Numbered from the stretch's first letter, positions 17,876 to 27,158 are shown. The stretch: 64,000 nt of DNA from Streptomyces durocortorensis (GCF_031760065.1 NZ_CP134500.1:6324001-6388000); one strand, 5' to 3'. Program-made: numbers and translations. Notes: a model not told the origin generated them from the sequence alone.

Positions 17876-18451
17876 TCATGCGCCGCCGCCGACCGCCATG
17901 GTGGGCGAGGCCTCCGGGGGCCGGGCGGCCGGCACCAGATCGCGTCGCATGCAGACCCGGGGCCAGCGGTCCAGGCCGTGCTGGGCCTCCTCGGTGCGGA
18001 TGGCCCGCAGCCCGTCGGTGAGTTCGTCCTCGGTCAGGACCCGGAAGCCGATCCGGGTGTAGTAGGGGGCGTTCCACGGCACGTCGGTGAAGGTGGTCAG
18101 GGTGAGCGCCTTCATCCCGCGTCCCACCGCGAGGGCGGCGAGCCGGTCGATGAGGGCGCGGCCGATGCCACGGCGGGCGGCGGCCGGGTCGACCGAGACC
18201 TGTTCGATGTGCAGGGCGCCGTCGACGGGGTCGGCGAGCACATAGCCGAGCGGCCGGTCGCCGGTGGCGGAGAGGGGGTCGGTGGCCACCCAGCAGCGGC
18301 CTGCGAGCCGGTAGTTCTCCAGCAGGTCGAGCGGGGGCGGGTCGTCGTCGGCCACGAAGGCCATGCCCAGGGTGCGGAACGGTTCCCCTGCGGCGCGCTC
18401 GATGTCCTGGAGAAGCGGGAGATCGGAGCGTCTGGCGGAGCGGATACGCAT
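17876..18451 (-). CDS. GNAT family N-acetyltransferase
   Basis: 191 residues. The acetyl-CoA binding motif A is visible as HIEQVSVDPAAARRGIGRALIDRL, with the preceding strand GYVLAD and the later YYTRIGFRVL typical of GNAT folds. The C-terminal 25 residues are Ala/Pro rich and probably disordered. The substrate is unknown. It is convergent with the acyl-CoA synthetase operon, only 15 bases between stops. Confidence 0.9.
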   Translation of the reverse strand: MRIRSARRSDLPLLQDIERAAGEPFRTLGMAFVADDDPPPLDLLENYRLAGRCWVATDPLSATGDRPLGYVLADPVDGALHIEQVSVDPAAARRGIGRALIDRLAALAVGRGMKALTLTTFTDVPWNAPYYTRIGFRVLTEDELTDGLRAIRTEEAQHGLDRWPRVCMRRDLVPAARPPEASPTMAVGGGA

Positions 18452-18544
18452 GCACTCAGTGTGCCGCGCCGGACGGCGGACCGGTACGCCGTGGCCGGAT
18501 TCGCCCTCCGGGAGAACCTCGGGGGGCGGAGCCCGGACCGCCGC

Positions 18545-19255
18545 TCAGGCTCCGGTGCTGACCAGCTCGTGCGCCGGACTGTTGACCGGTTGCGGGGTCC
18601 CCGTGAGGTCGATGACGAAGAGCGGGAGTCCGACGCCGTCCGCACGGGCCCGGGCGTCGGCCGCGTACCCCGCGAGGGAGAAGAACACCCCGGTCACGGA
18701 AGCGCCCAGGGCGTTGAGCCAGAGGCACTCGACCGCGCGCAGCGTGGCCGGGCGGGTGCTGGAGTCCACCTGGGCGATCAGCCCGTCGGCCCGCAGGTCG
18801 ATCCCGGAGGCGGGGCCCGCCCCGGGACGGCCCACGTCGCGGTAGCCCAGCCAGGTCAGATAGAGCCCGGCCGCGCTCACCGCGTCGTGGCCCGTACGGA
18901 TCGTCATCGGCCGGAACGTCGGGCGCGGGTGCGCGGCGGTGCGGGGCAGCGGGATATGGGCGGGGGAGACCGGTGAGTCCGGGGCCGGGGCGGCGGCCAC
19001 CGGGCGCACCGGAATCCGCAGCACGGTCCCGCACGGGCAGCACAGCTCCGGCTGGGGCCACTGGTCCTCCCGGCCGCAGGACGTGCAGCGGACGGTGACC
19101 CACGCGTCGTTCCAGCTGCGGTGGGTGACCTGGACCGCCGGTGCGCCGGGCAGCAGCGGCGGGGTGGTGGGCGCCCCGCACGGGCACGGGTAGGCCGGTG
19201 TGCTGTAGGCGTGGTCCCGGCTGCAGACCGGGCACCGTACCGGCACGGACTCCAC
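18545..19255 (-). CDS. Zinc-ribbon protein with possible restriction-endonuclease-like C-terminal domain
   Basis: 236 residues, not recognised as a named family. The N-terminal third carries two Cys4 clusters (CPVC with CPCG, then CTSC with CPCG), a double zinc ribbon. After an Ala/Pro linker, the C-terminal part (about 130-225) reads AAGLYLTWLGYRDV, GIDLRADGLIAQVDSS, ECLWLNALG and GVFFSLAGYAADAR. The order 'helix, G-D, strand with Q-V-D' recalls PD-(D/E)xK/Mrr-like folds that act on or bind DNA, but the catalytic set is not convincing. The GTG start has a GGAGGGAG site. It is a single gene upstream of the gcl promoter on the other strand. Confidence 0.6.
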   Translation of the reverse strand: MESVPVRCPVCSRDHAYSTPAYPCPCGAPTTPPLLPGAPAVQVTHRSWNDAWVTVRCTSCGREDQWPQPELCCPCGTVLRIPVRPVAAAPAPDSPVSPAHIPLPRTAAHPRPTFRPMTIRTGHDAVSAAGLYLTWLGYRDVGRPGAGPASGIDLRADGLIAQVDSSTRPATLRAVECLWLNALGASVTGVFFSLAGYAADARARADGVGLPLFVIDLTGTPQPVNSPAHELVSTGA

Positions 19256-19388
19256 GATCGTCTCCCTCCGGCACGGCTGCGCGGCCGACTGCGCTCCGTG
19301 CCTCCCTCGTCACGCCATCGTCCATCAGGGGCGAGGCTCTGGGGAGGGGATTGGCGCACTCCGTACGGGCGAGCGGCGCTGTACGCCC

Positions 19389-19455
19389 TTGACGGCGATC
19401 GCCCCAGGTTCTAGATTGCTTCCATATCGCAGAACTAAGTTTCCGTAATACGGAA
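19389..19455 (+). promoter_or_regulatory. gcl promoter with paired AllR-type operators
   Basis: TTGACG (19389-19394), 17 bases, TAGATT (19412-19417) form a good promoter. Directly downstream, over the expected transcription start, are two 15-bp inverted repeats: TTCCATATCGCAGAA (19420-19434) and TTCCGTAATACGGAA (19441-19455, a perfect 7-1-7 palindrome). Their centres are 21 bp apart. The same pair occurs at hyi, aceB and allB. Confidence 0.7.
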
Positions 19456-19515
19456 TTGGTGCTCTCAGGTGGCGCGACAGAGCCCGACTCCACCAATCCC
19501 GAGCAGGAGCACTCA

Positions 19516-21300
19516 ATGCCTCGTATGACCGCTGCCCGAGCGGCAGTTGAGATCCTCAAGCGTGAAGGCGTCAGCAACGCGTTCGGTGTGCCGGGTGCGG
19601 CGATCAACCCCTTCTACGCGGCCCTCAAGGCCTCCGGCGGGGTGCAGCACACGCTGGCCCGGCACGTCGAGGGCGCCTCCCACATGGCGGAGGGCTACAC
19701 CCGGGCCAAGGCTGGCAACATCGGCGTCTGCATCGGTACGTCGGGCCCGGCGGGCACCGACATGATCACCGGTCTGTACTCCGCCATCGCCGACTCCATC
19801 CCGATCCTGTGCATCACCGGCCAGGCCCCGACGGCCGTCCTGCACAAGGAGGACTTCCAGGCCGTCGACATCGCCTCGATCGCCAAGCCGGTCACCAAGG
19901 CGGCCACCACCGTCCTGGAGGCCGCGCAGGTCCCCGGCGTCTTCCAGCAGGCCTTCCACCTGATGCGCACCGGCCGTCCCGGACCGGTCCTCATCGACCT
20001 GCCGATCGACGTCCAGCTCACCGAGATCGAGTTCGACCCCGAGCTCTACGAGCCCCTCCCGGTGCACAAGCCGGCCGCGTCCCGCAAGCAGGTCGAGCGG
20101 GCCGTCGAGCTGCTGAACGCCTCGGAGCGCCCGGTGCTCGTCGCGGGCGGCGGCATCATCAACGCCGACGCCTCCGAGCTCCTGGTCGAGTTCGCCGAGC
20201 TGACCGGCGTCCCCGTCATCCCGACCCTGATGGGCTGGGGCATCCTGCCCGACGACCACGAGCTGAACGCCGGCATGGTGGGCCTCCAGACCTCGCACCG
20301 CTACGGCAACGCGAACTTCCTGGAGTCCGACTTCGTCCTCGGCATCGGCAACCGCTGGGCCAACCGCCACACCGGCAAGCTGGACGTCTACACCCAGGGC
20401 CGCACCTTCGTCCACGTCGACATCGAGCCCACCCAGATCGGCAAGATCTTCGCCCCCGACCTCGGTATCGCCTCCGACGCCAAGGCCGCGCTGGAGCTCT
20501 TCGTCGAGGTGGCGCGCGAGCTGAAGGCCGCGGGCAGGCTGAAGGACCGCTCGGCCTGGGCCGCCTCCACGCAGGAGCGCAAGGCGACCCTCCAGCGCCG
20601 CACCCACTTCGACAACGTGCCGCTCAAGCCGCAGCGCGTGTACGAGGAGATGAACCGGGCGTTCGGCCCCGAGACCCGTTACGTCACCACCATCGGCCTC
20701 TCCCAGATCGCCGGCGCGCAGATGCTCCACGTCTACAAGCCGCGCCACTGGATCAACTGCGGCCAGGCGGGCCCCCTCGGCTGGACGATCCCGGCCGCCC
20801 TGGGCGTCGCCACCGCGGACCCGGAGGGCACGGTCGTCGCCCTCTCCGGCGACTACGACTTCCAGTTCATGCTGGAGGAGCTGGCCGTCGGCGCGCAGCA
20901 CCGCATCCCGTACGTCCACGTCCTGGTGAACAACTCCTACCTGGGGCTCATCCGCCAGGCCCAGCGCAACTTCGACATCGACTTCCAGGTCAACCTGGAG
21001 TTCGAGAACCTCAACTCCCCGGAGCTGGGCGTCTACGGCGTCGACCACGTCAAGGTCGTCGAGGGCCTCGGCTGCAAGGCGATCCGGGTCACCGAGCCGG
21101 ACCAGCTGCTGCCCGCCTTCGAGGAGGCGAAGAAGCTGGCCGCGGAGTTCCGGGTGCCGGTGGTCGTCGAGGCGATCCTGGAGCGCGTCACGAACATCGC
21201 GATGAGCGGCAGTGACATCGCGTCGGTCAACGAGTTCGAGGACATCGCGACGGACCCGTCCCACGCGCCCACCGCGATTCGCCCCCTGACGGTCTCCTGA
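19516..21300 (+). CDS. gcl: Glyoxylate carboligase (tartronate-semialdehyde synthase)
   Basis: 594 residues. It condenses two glyoxylates to tartronate semialdehyde and CO2 using ThDP. The Glu that is invariant in most ThDP enzymes is Val here ([15 protein letters not shown]51), the known hallmark of Gcl. The ThDP/Mg region reads [17 protein letters not shown] (about 443) and is followed by [13 protein letters not shown]. The FAD-type middle domain is retained. An AGGAGC site fixes the ATG. It is monocistronic, followed by a strong hairpin. Its promoter carries the paired operators shared with hyi, aceB and allB, so induction by allantoin metabolism is likely. Confidence 0.96.
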   Translation: MPRMTAARAAVEILKREGVSNAFGVPGAAINPFYAALKASGGVQHTLARHVEGASHMAEGYTRAKAGNIGVCIGTSGPAGTDMITGLYSAIADSIPILCITGQAPTAVLHKEDFQAVDIASIAKPVTKAATTVLEAAQVPGVFQQAFHLMRTGRPGPVLIDLPIDVQLTEIEFDPELYEPLPVHKPAASRKQVERAVELLNASERPVLVAGGGIINADASELLVEFAELTGVPVIPTLMGWGILPDDHELNAGMVGLQTSHRYGNANFLESDFVLGIGNRWANRHTGKLDVYTQGRTFVHVDIEPTQIGKIFAPDLGIASDAKAALELFVEVARELKAAGRLKDRSAWAASTQERKATLQRRTHFDNVPLKPQRVYEEMNRAFGPETRYVTTIGLSQIAGAQMLHVYKPRHWINCGQAGPLGWTIPAALGVATADPEGTVVALSGDYDFQFMLEELAVGAQHRIPYVHVLVNNSYLGLIRQAQRNFDIDFQVNLEFENLNSPELGVYGVDHVKVVEGLGCKAIRVTEPDQLLPAFEEAKKLAAEFRVPVVVEAILERVTNIAMSGSDIASVNEFEDIATDPSHAPTAIRPLTVS

Positions 21301-21320
21301 CGCACCCGTCACCCGACGAG

Positions 21321-21361
21321 AGGGCCCCCGCCCCGGAGCGAGTCTCCGAGGCGGGGGCCCT
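21321..21361 (+). terminator. gcl terminator
   Basis: AGGGCCCCCGCC (21321-21332) pairs with GGCGGGGGCCCT (21350-21361), 20 bases after the gcl stop; the inner CGGAG/CTCCG lengthens the stem. Confidence 0.75.
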
Positions 21362-21430
21362 CCGCCGTGCCCGGCCTCCGCCCTTGCGGGGTGCGCCACT
21401 CCGGCCCGTCCGGCGTGTGCCACTCCGGCG

Positions 21431-21622
21431 GCCTGTCCGGCGTTCGAGGACGGGACCCTTGGCATGGTGGGCGCCGCTTCCCGCGTGAGGAACGTGGTGG
21501 ACACCCCTGCCCGTGGGATACGGGACCACCCACTCCAGGGGCCGTCCTCGAACGTCGGACAGGCTGAGATGGTGCGGGTCCACCGACGCGACGGTTCCGT
21601 CCTTCAAACGCCGGACGGGCTC
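21431..21622. repeat. Three copies of a dispersed 24-bp intergenic repeat
   Basis: Copies near 21431-21454 (inverted), 21542-21565 and 21598-21622 share the core TCGAACGCCGGACRGGCT with one or two changes each. Two more copies lie at 60217-60240 and 60335-60358. All are intergenic. Confidence 0.7.
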
Positions 21623-21663
21623 GATTGCCGGGCCCGGGCCTGGATCGTGCCCGCGCACGCGAA

Positions 21664-21703
21664 AGGGCGCGGAGTACGGGACCGTATCCGTACTCCGCGC
21701 CCT
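21664..21703 (-). terminator. Strong hairpin, 16-bp perfect stem
   Basis: AGGGCGCGGAGTACGG (21664-21679) pairs with 21688-21703 around an 8-base loop. It lies about 220 bases past the catalase stop and may isolate it from gcl. Confidence 0.6.
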
Positions 21704-21920
21704 CGTTCAGGGAGCGACAGAGGTGTCGCCGGGTGACAGGGACCGCGGCGGCGGCGATCGCCCCGGGGAGGCGTCTCCTTCAGGTCAGGAGACGGCCCCC
21801 GGGCCTTCACCACCGCACTGGCATCGCACAGCCGCCGCGGCCTCGTCGTCCTGCCCGTGCCGCGCGGCACCCCTCATCCGGGTGCGCGGTACGGGCAGGG
21901 TCCATGGGCCCAGGTGCGGG

Positions 21921-23378
21921 CTAGTCCTCGCGCAGGGCGCGGACGGCCTCCTCCACGCGCTTGCCGTAGTCGGCGTCGGCGGCGTGGAAGTGGGCGAGGT
22001 TCTTCTCGATCACGTCGTCGCGGGTGACCTGAGAGAGGCCTCCGGCGATGTTCGCGACCAGGCGGCCCTTCTCGTCCTCGGACATGAGCCGGTAGAGCTC
22101 GCCCGCCTGGAAGAAGTCGTCGTCCTTGGCGTGGGCGGCCGTCTCGTACGTGCCCGTCCAGCCGTGGATCGCGAGCGGGGCGGCGAGCGCCGCGTCGGTC
22201 TGCGCCGGACCGGAGTACGAGTTGGGCTCGTAGTTCTTGTCGTGGCGCGAGCCGTTGCGGGTCGCGTGCAGCCCGTCGCGGCCGTAGTTGTCGGCCTGCG
22301 TCGCCTTGGGGGCGTTCACCGGCAGCTGGGTGTGGTTGACGCCCAGGCGGTACCGGTGCGCGTCCGCGTAGGCGAACAGCCGGCCCTGGAGCATCTTGTC
22401 CGGGGACGGGCCGATGCCGGGCACGAAGTTGTTCGGGGAGAACGCGGCCTGCTCGACCTCCGCGAACACGTTGTCCGGGTTGCGGTCCAGGACCAGGCGG
22501 CCGACCCGCTGGAGCGGGTAGTCGCTGTGCGGCCACACCTTGGTGAGATCGAACGGGTTGAACCGGTAGTCCGCGGCCTCGGCGGCGGGCATCACCTGGA
22601 CGTACAGCGTCCAGGACGGGTTCACGCCCCGCTCGATGGCCTGGAGCAGGTCCGTCTGGTGCGAGTTGGCGTCCTTGCCGACGAGCTCGGCGGCCTGCTC
22701 GCCGGAGAGGGACCGCACACCCTGGTTCGTCTTGAAGTGGTACTTGACGAAGAAGGCCTCGCCCTCGGCGTTCGTCCACTGGTAGGTGTGCGAGCCGTAG
22801 CCGTTCATGTGACGGTACGAGGCGGGGATGCCGCGGTCGCCCATCAGCCAGGTGACCTGGTGCGTCGCCTCGGGGGCGTGCGCCCAGAAGTCCCAGACGT
22901 TGTCCGGCTCCTGCTTGCCCGTGAACGGGTCGCGCTTCTGCGAGTGGATGAAGTCGGGGAACTTGATCGGGTCCTTGATGAAGAACACCGGGGTGTTGTT
23001 GCCGACCAGGTCGTAATTGCCCTCGTCCGTGTAGAACTTGAGGGCGAAGCCGCGCGGGTCGCGGACCGCGTCCGCGCCGCCGAGCGAGTCGGCGACGGTG
23101 GAGAAGCGGAGGAACGTCTCGGTGCGTTTGCCCACCGAGGAGAGGAAGTCGGCGCGGGTGAAGCCGGTGACGTCGTCGGTGACCTCGAAGTAGCCGTACG
23201 CACCGGAGCCGCGGGCGTGGACCACGCGCTCCGGGATGCGCTCACGGTTGAAGCGGGCGAGCTTCTCCAGGAGGTGCTGGTCCTGGAGGAGGATCGGTCC
23301 ACCGACACCGGCGGTGGCGGAGTTCTGGTTGTCGGCGACCGGGGCGCCTGACTCGGTCGTGAGCACACGCTTAGCCAT
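21921..23378 (-). CDS. katA: Monofunctional heme catalase
   Basis: 485 residues, small-subunit clade size. The distal His is in [13 protein letters not shown], the Asn in [10 protein letters not shown], and the proximal heme Tyr in [14 protein letters not shown]. It dismutates hydrogen peroxide in the cytoplasm. The start ATG has AAAGGT upstream. It is transcribed alone from a promoter whose -35 region is nearly identical to that of the uricase operon, which makes peroxide as a by-product. This points to coordinated expression with urate oxidation rather than (or besides) general oxidative stress control. Confidence 0.95.
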   Translation of the reverse strand: MAKRVLTTESGAPVADNQNSATAGVGGPILLQDQHLLEKLARFNRERIPERVVHARGSGAYGYFEVTDDVTGFTRADFLSSVGKRTETFLRFSTVADSLGGADAVRDPRGFALKFYTDEGNYDLVGNNTPVFFIKDPIKFPDFIHSQKRDPFTGKQEPDNVWDFWAHAPEATHQVTWLMGDRGIPASYRHMNGYGSHTYQWTNAEGEAFFVKYHFKTNQGVRSLSGEQAAELVGKDANSHQTDLLQAIERGVNPSWTLYVQVMPAAEAADYRFNPFDLTKVWPHSDYPLQRVGRLVLDRNPDNVFAEVEQAAFSPNNFVPGIGPSPDKMLQGRLFAYADAHRYRLGVNHTQLPVNAPKATQADNYGRDGLHATRNGSRHDKNYEPNSYSGPAQTDAALAAPLAIHGWTGTYETAAHAKDDDFFQAGELYRLMSEDEKGRLVANIAGGLSQVTRDDVIEKNLAHFHAADADYGKRVEEAVRALRED

Positions 23379-23420
23379 GTGGCGGGATGACCTTTCGTAC
23401 GAGCTGCTGACGGCTTGAGG

Positions 23421-23463
23421 AGCGTAGATTCGCCGCGAAGCAACGTCAACAGTTTGTTGAAAT
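23421..23463 (-). promoter_or_regulatory. Catalase promoter with TCAACA-N3-TGTTGA operator
   Basis: Minus-strand TTGACG (23449-23444), 17 bases, TACGCT (23426-23421). A perfect 6-3-6 palindrome, TCAACAGTTTGTTGA (23446-23460), overlaps the -35. Read on the minus strand, TTTCAACAAACTGTTGACG matches the uraD promoter at all but one of 19 positions. Confidence 0.75.
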
Positions 23464-23621
23464 CGAAGTTTGTGGTTCCGGGCCGCGGCAGCGCCTGGGC
23501 GCGACAGGACAGGTGTCAGCGCCACCGCGGCCCGGAGATGTGGGGGCCCGTCGTGCGGGCCGTGGCCCCGGGGGCGGACCGGCGATCGTGGCCGGTCGCC
23601 CTTTCACGGGGCCGGGGGCGT

Positions 23622-24515
23622 TCAGACCTGGGAGCCGGACAGCCGCTCGACCGAGCGCAGCAGCGCCGAGTGGTCCAGGCCGCCGTCGCCCTGGGCGCGC
23701 AGCGAGGCGACCAGCTGGGCGACCACCGCGCCGACGGGCAGGGCCGCGCCGACGTTGCGGGCGGCGTCGGTCACGATGCCCATGTCCTTGTGGTGCAGGT
23801 CGATCCGGAAGCCGGGGGCGAAGTCCCGCTTCAGGAAGTTGTCCTTCTTGCGGGTCAGCACGGTCGAACCGGCCAGACCGCCGTTGAGGACGTCCAGCGC
23901 GGCGGCGAGGTCCACGCCGGACTTCTCCAGGAAGACCACGGCCTCGGCGCACGCCTGGATGTTGACGGCGACGATCAGCTGGTTGGCGGCCTTCACCGTC
24001 TGGCCGGAGCCGTGCGGGCCGCAGAGCACGATCGTCTTGCCGAGCGCCTCCAGGAGGGGCTTCGCGGTGTCGAAGTCCGCCTGCTCACCGCCGACCATGA
24101 TGGACAGGACCGCCTCGATGGCACCGGCCTCGCCGCCGGAGACCGGCGCGTCCAGGACCCGGATGCCCTTGTCGGCCGCGTTCTTGGCGAGGTCCACCGA
24201 GGTCTGCGGGGTGATGGAGGACATGTCCACCAGCAGTGCGCCGCGCTTGGCGTTCTCCAGGATGCCGTCGGGGCCGTACGCGATGGCCTCGACCTGCGGG
24301 GAAGCGGGCACCATCGTGATGACGACGTCGGCGTCCCTGACCGCGTCCGCGATCGAGGCGGCGCCGGTGCCGCCGGCCGCGACCAGCCGGTCGATCTTGT
24401 CCTGCTCCAGGGTGTATCCGGTGACGGAGTAACCGGCCTTGATCAGGTTCTCCGACATGGGGGAGCCCATGATGCCGAGACCGATCCACGCAACCTTGGG
24501 GAGGTTGTTGCTCAT
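23622..24515 (-). CDS. glxR: Tartronate semialdehyde reductase (2-hydroxy-3-oxopropionate reductase)
   Basis: 297 residues of the beta-hydroxyacid dehydrogenase family. The Rossmann fingerprint is GLGIMGSPMSENLIKAGY, the substrate motif is DAPVSGGEAGA, and the catalytic Lys is in GSGQTVKAANQL (about 172). It reduces tartronate semialdehyde from Gcl to D-glycerate with NAD(P)H. It lies 80 bases downstream of hyi on the same strand and probably shares the hyi promoter, so the branch from glyoxylate to glycerate is co-expressed. Confidence 0.94.
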   Translation of the reverse strand: MSNNLPKVAWIGLGIMGSPMSENLIKAGYSVTGYTLEQDKIDRLVAAGGTGAASIADAVRDADVVITMVPASPQVEAIAYGPDGILENAKRGALLVDMSSITPQTSVDLAKNAADKGIRVLDAPVSGGEAGAIEAVLSIMVGGEQADFDTAKPLLEALGKTIVLCGPHGSGQTVKAANQLIVAVNIQACAEAVVFLEKSGVDLAAALDVLNGGLAGSTVLTRKKDNFLKRDFAPGFRIDLHHKDMGIVTDAARNVGAALPVGAVVAQLVASLRAQGDGGLDHSALLRSVERLSGSQV

Positions 24516-24595
24516 GAGGGTGCCTTCCTGAAAAACGTGTGTACGTAAGGGGGGTTGGGCTCACCTGCCGGTGGACCCGGCCCGCCCGCGGCCGG

Positions 24596-25435
24596 TCAGC
24601 GGGCCGCTCGGGCCGACGCCGGGAGCCAGTCGAAGGAGTCGGCGCTCGGGCGGTCGCCCGGCTTGTACTCCAGGCCGACCCAGCCCGTGTAGCCGGCGTC
24701 CTTCAGCTCGTCGAGCAGCTGCTCCAGCGGGAGCGAGCCGGTGCCCGGCGCGCCGCGGCCCGGGTTGTCGGCGATCTGGACGTGACCGGTCTTCGCGGCG
24801 TACGCCTTGATGACCTGGCTCAGGTCCTCGCCGTTCATCGAGAGGTGGTAGAGGTCCAGCAGGAACTTCGCGTTCCCGAGGCCCGTCGCCGCGTTGACCT
24901 TGTCGACGACCTCGATCGCGGCCGGTGCGCTGACCAGCGGATAGAGCGGCGACTCCGGCTTGTTGAGGGTCTCGACGAGGAGGATCGCCCCGATGCGGTC
25001 GGCCGCGCGGGCCGCCAGCACCAGGTTCTCCAGGGCGAGCGCGTCCTGCACCACCGGGTCCGCGCCCTCGACGCGGTTGCCGTACAGCGCGTTGAGCGCC
25101 TTGCAGCCGACCGAGGCGGCGAAGTCGGCCGCCACCTCGATGTTGGCCCGGAAGCGGTCCGACTCCGCGCCGGGCACGGAGAGCGCGCCGCGGTCGGGGC
25201 CGGGCAGCTGTCCGGCGTAGAAGTTCAGCCCCACCAGCTGGGTGCCGGCGTCGTCGAGCGCCTTCTTGAGGGCGTCGAGCTCCGCCTGCGGCGGGGTGGG
25301 GGTCTCGATCCAGGGCCACCACAGCTCGACCGCCGTGAAGCCCGCCGCGGCGGCTGCCGCGGGACGCTCCAGGAGCGGGAGTTCCGTGAAGAGGATCGAA
25401 AGGTTCACATCGAAGCGCTGGTCCGGGTATCCCAT
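24596..25435 (-). CDS. hyi: Hydroxypyruvate isomerase family TIM-barrel protein
   Basis: 279 residues. The N-terminus FDVNLSILFTELPLLERPAAAAAAGF and the block VELWWP are typical of Hyi; metal-binding Glu residues lie in ILLVETLNKPES (about 153) and WVGLEYKPG (about 253). It interconverts hydroxypyruvate and tartronate semialdehyde. The C-terminus is a few residues longer than E. coli Hyi. It is the first gene of the hyi-glxR operon, with two operators upstream whose spacing is the same as at gcl. Confidence 0.93.
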   Translation of the reverse strand: MGYPDQRFDVNLSILFTELPLLERPAAAAAAGFTAVELWWPWIETPTPPQAELDALKKALDDAGTQLVGLNFYAGQLPGPDRGALSVPGAESDRFRANIEVAADFAASVGCKALNALYGNRVEGADPVVQDALALENLVLAARAADRIGAILLVETLNKPESPLYPLVSAPAAIEVVDKVNAATGLGNAKFLLDLYHLSMNGEDLSQVIKAYAAKTGHVQIADNPGRGAPGTGSLPLEQLLDELKDAGYTGWVGLEYKPGDRPSADSFDWLPASARAAR

Positions 25436-25452
25436 GAGGATTTCGGCGCTCC

Positions 25453-25517
25453 TTCCGTATTGCGGAAGTTAGTTTCTGCTTAACGGAAGATTGCCCGGAG
25501 GGTGGCGGGGCTGTCAA
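25453..25517 (-). promoter_or_regulatory. hyi-glxR promoter with paired AllR-type operators
   Basis: Minus-strand TTGACA (25517-25512), 18 bases, CAATCT (25493-25488). Downstream are TTCCGTTAAGCAGAA (25488-25474) and TTCCGCAATACGGAA (25467-25453), read on the minus strand, with centres 21 bp apart as at gcl. Confidence 0.65.
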
Positions 25518-25736
25518 GGGGGTGCCGCGAAATTCGCCCCGGTCGACGGCGTGCGGAACCGGCCGCCGGGGCGCCTTCCGCCGCGGGTCCGTTGCGCCTG
25601 CCCGGTCTCCGGGCGCTGTGCGACGGGTGCGGCCGGACGCACCTCGCGCACACCGGGGGCGGGTCCGCTCCAGCGGCTACAGTCGTGGCCGAGCCGCGCG
25701 AGCCCGCACCCGCGGCGAGGACATCAGGGAGGCACA

Positions 25737-25988
25737 GTGCGCTTGAGGGTGGAATTCACCACCGAGCCCTTCGATCTCGACGAGGCGCCCGCCCACGCGG
25801 TGGTGGCCCGCGAGGTCATCCAGGGAGCCGAGCTCGACGCGGTGGACGTCGGCCCGTTCGGGAACACGGCGGAAGGGGGCGCGGACGAGGTGCTCACCGC
25901 CGTGGACTCCCTGCTGCGCCAGGCCCTGGCCTCGGGCGCCACCCGGGTCTCGCTCCAGGTCAACGTGATCGGGGAGGGCACCCCGTGA
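25737..25988 (+). CDS. Small thiamine-binding-like (DUF77/MTH1187-type) protein
   Basis: 83 residues from a GTG at 25737 behind AGGGAGG. The pattern of two beta-alpha-beta halves, with VDVGPFGNTAEGGADEVLTAVDSLLRQALASGATRVSLQVNVI, resembles the DUF77/YqgV thiamine-binding family (a 'GTxxEG' turn and a C-terminal T-R-V-x-x-x-V-x-I strand). A ligand is not proven. Its stop overlaps the start of the HTH protein (GTGA), so the two are translated together. A sensing or chaperoning role for that regulator is possible but is inference. Confidence 0.6.
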   Translation: MRLRVEFTTEPFDLDEAPAHAVVAREVIQGAELDAVDVGPFGNTAEGGADEVLTAVDSLLRQALASGATRVSLQVNVIGEGTP

Positions 25989-26446
25989 CCGAATCCGCCG
26001 ATCAGTCCCGGGGGGCGGTCGATCATCCCCATGGGTCAGCCCGTCGCTCCTCGGAAGCAGCCGGTCGCTCGTCGGGGCCGGCCGATCACCCTCTGGTCTC
26101 CGCGGTCAAGCCGCTCGTCGACGCGATGGGCGCGGAGCTGCTGGGCCCCGAGCAGGCCCAGCCGGACGACGTGGTGCTCGCCTGGGAGGGCCGGGACGTC
26201 ATAGCCGTGCGCCTGCCCCAGCTGTCCGACTCGCTGGACCACATCCTCGCCGCCATGGCGAGGCGGCACGGGATGCCGCTCGCCGACCTGGACCGCAAGG
26301 CCAAGCAATCCGTCGTCCGGACCCTGGAGGCACGCGGTGCCTTCTCCGTACGGCATGGCGTCGAAACCGTGGCCGGAGCCCTGGGGGTCTCCAGGTTCAC
26401 CGTGTACAACTACCTCAACCGGGAACTTTCACCCAAGGGTGAGTAG
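25985..26446 (+). CDS. YheO-like HTH_22 DNA-binding protein, candidate regulator of the urate genes
   Basis: 153 residues. After a disordered Ser/Gly/His-rich head (1-35) comes a short sensor-like part (LVDAMGAELLGPEQAQPDDVVLAWEGRDVIAVRLP) and then a C-terminal HTH of the HTH_22 type: VRTLEARGAFSVRHGVETVAGALGVSRFTVYNYLNRE. The TVYNYL recognition helix is typical of YheO/DauR-like regulators, but this protein is shorter than those (about 220 residues). It is separated from uraD by a terminator and the uraD operator, so it is well placed to control the urate operon. Confidence 0.65.
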   Translation: MTESADQSRGAVDHPHGSARRSSEAAGRSSGPADHPLVSAVKPLVDAMGAELLGPEQAQPDDVVLAWEGRDVIAVRLPQLSDSLDHILAAMARRHGMPLADLDRKAKQSVVRTLEARGAFSVRHGVETVAGALGVSRFTVYNYLNRELSPKGE

Positions 26447-26462
26447 TTGGCCGAACGCCCAG

Positions 26463-26498
26463 GAAAGCCGCTGTCCGCATGTCGGGACGGCGGCTTTC
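26463..26498 (+). terminator. Terminator after the HTH_22 gene
   Basis: GAAAGCCGCTGTCC (26463-26476) pairs with 26485-26498 (one T-G wobble) and is followed by TTCTTCG. It insulates the HTH gene from uraD. Confidence 0.75.
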
Positions 26499-26510
26499 TT
26501 CGTTCGCGAG

Positions 26511-26553
26511 ATTTCAACAAAGTGTTGACGTCGTGTTGTGGAGGGCGTTAGCT
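26511..26553 (+). promoter_or_regulatory. uraD-uraH-uricase promoter with TCAACA-N3-TGTTGA operator
   Basis: TTGACG (26525-26530), 17 bases, TTAGCT (26548-26553). The perfect palindrome TCAACAAAGTGTTGA (26514-26528) ends inside the -35. The stretch from 26512 to 26531 is almost identical to the catalase promoter on the other strand. Confidence 0.75.
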
Positions 26554-26601
26554 ATCCGCAGCCCGAACAACGCACAGCGAAAAACAGCCACGGAGGCTCC
26601 C

Positions 26602-27138
26602 GTGACTTCGAGCTCCACACCGGGCCTCACCCGGTTCAACACCCTGGCGGTCGGCGAGGCCACTCCCGTACTGCACGAGGTGTGTGCCAGTGGGACCTGG
26701 GGAAACACCATTCTCGCCGGGCGTCCGTACGCCACCGTGGAAGCCCTCCTCTCCGCGAGCGACGCCGCCATGGCCGAGCTCACCGCGGAGGATCTGGCCG
26801 AAGCGATGGCAGGCCACCCGCCGATCGGCCGCCCGAAGCCCGGCGACCCGACCTCCTCCCGCGAGCAGCGGGGCATGGCCGGCGCCTCCGAGGAGCTCAA
26901 GACCGAGATGCTCGAACTGAACCTGGCCTACCAGGAGCGGTTCGGACATGTCTTCCTGATCTGCGCCACCGGCGCCACCGGTGAGCAGATGCGCGACGCG
27001 GTGAAGTCCCGGATCGGGAACTCACCCGAGCAGGAGCAGGAGATCGTGCGCACCGAACTGGGCAAGATCAACCGCATCCGGCTGACCCGTCTCGTACAGG
27101 AGACCCTCGCAGAGGGCGCTCCCGCGCAGGACTCTTGA
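26602..27138 (+). CDS. uraD: 2-oxo-4-hydroxy-4-carboxy-5-ureidoimidazoline (OHCU) decarboxylase
   Basis: 178 residues from a GTG start behind GGAGG. The catalytic His lies in AGHPPIGRP (about 72). SSREQRGM and YQERFGHVFLICATGATGEQM are the conserved Glu/Gln and RFG blocks of the family. It decarboxylates OHCU to S-allantoin, the last step of uricolysis. It is the first gene of the operon uraD-uraH-uricase, with 20 bases to the next likely start. Expression probably depends on the palindrome overlapping its -35 box. Confidence 0.94.
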   Translation: MTSSSTPGLTRFNTLAVGEATPVLHEVCASGTWGNTILAGRPYATVEALLSASDAAMAELTAEDLAEAMAGHPPIGRPKPGDPTSSREQRGMAGASEELKTEMLELNLAYQERFGHVFLICATGATGEQMRDAVKSRIGNSPEQEQEIVRTELGKINRIRLTRLVQETLAEGAPAQDS

Positions 27139-27158
27139 GATCTAGGAGAGTGACGGTC

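Larger units (their letters stand above)
21301..21920. other. 620-bp gene-free interval between gcl and catalase
   Basis: No coding region is supported. It contains two strong hairpins (21321-21361 and 21664-21703) and three copies of a dispersed 24-bp repeat related to CCGTCCTCGAACGCCGGACG (about 21431-21454 inverted, 21542-21565 direct, about 21598-21622 direct). The part 21704-21920 shows nothing recognisable. Confidence 0.6.
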
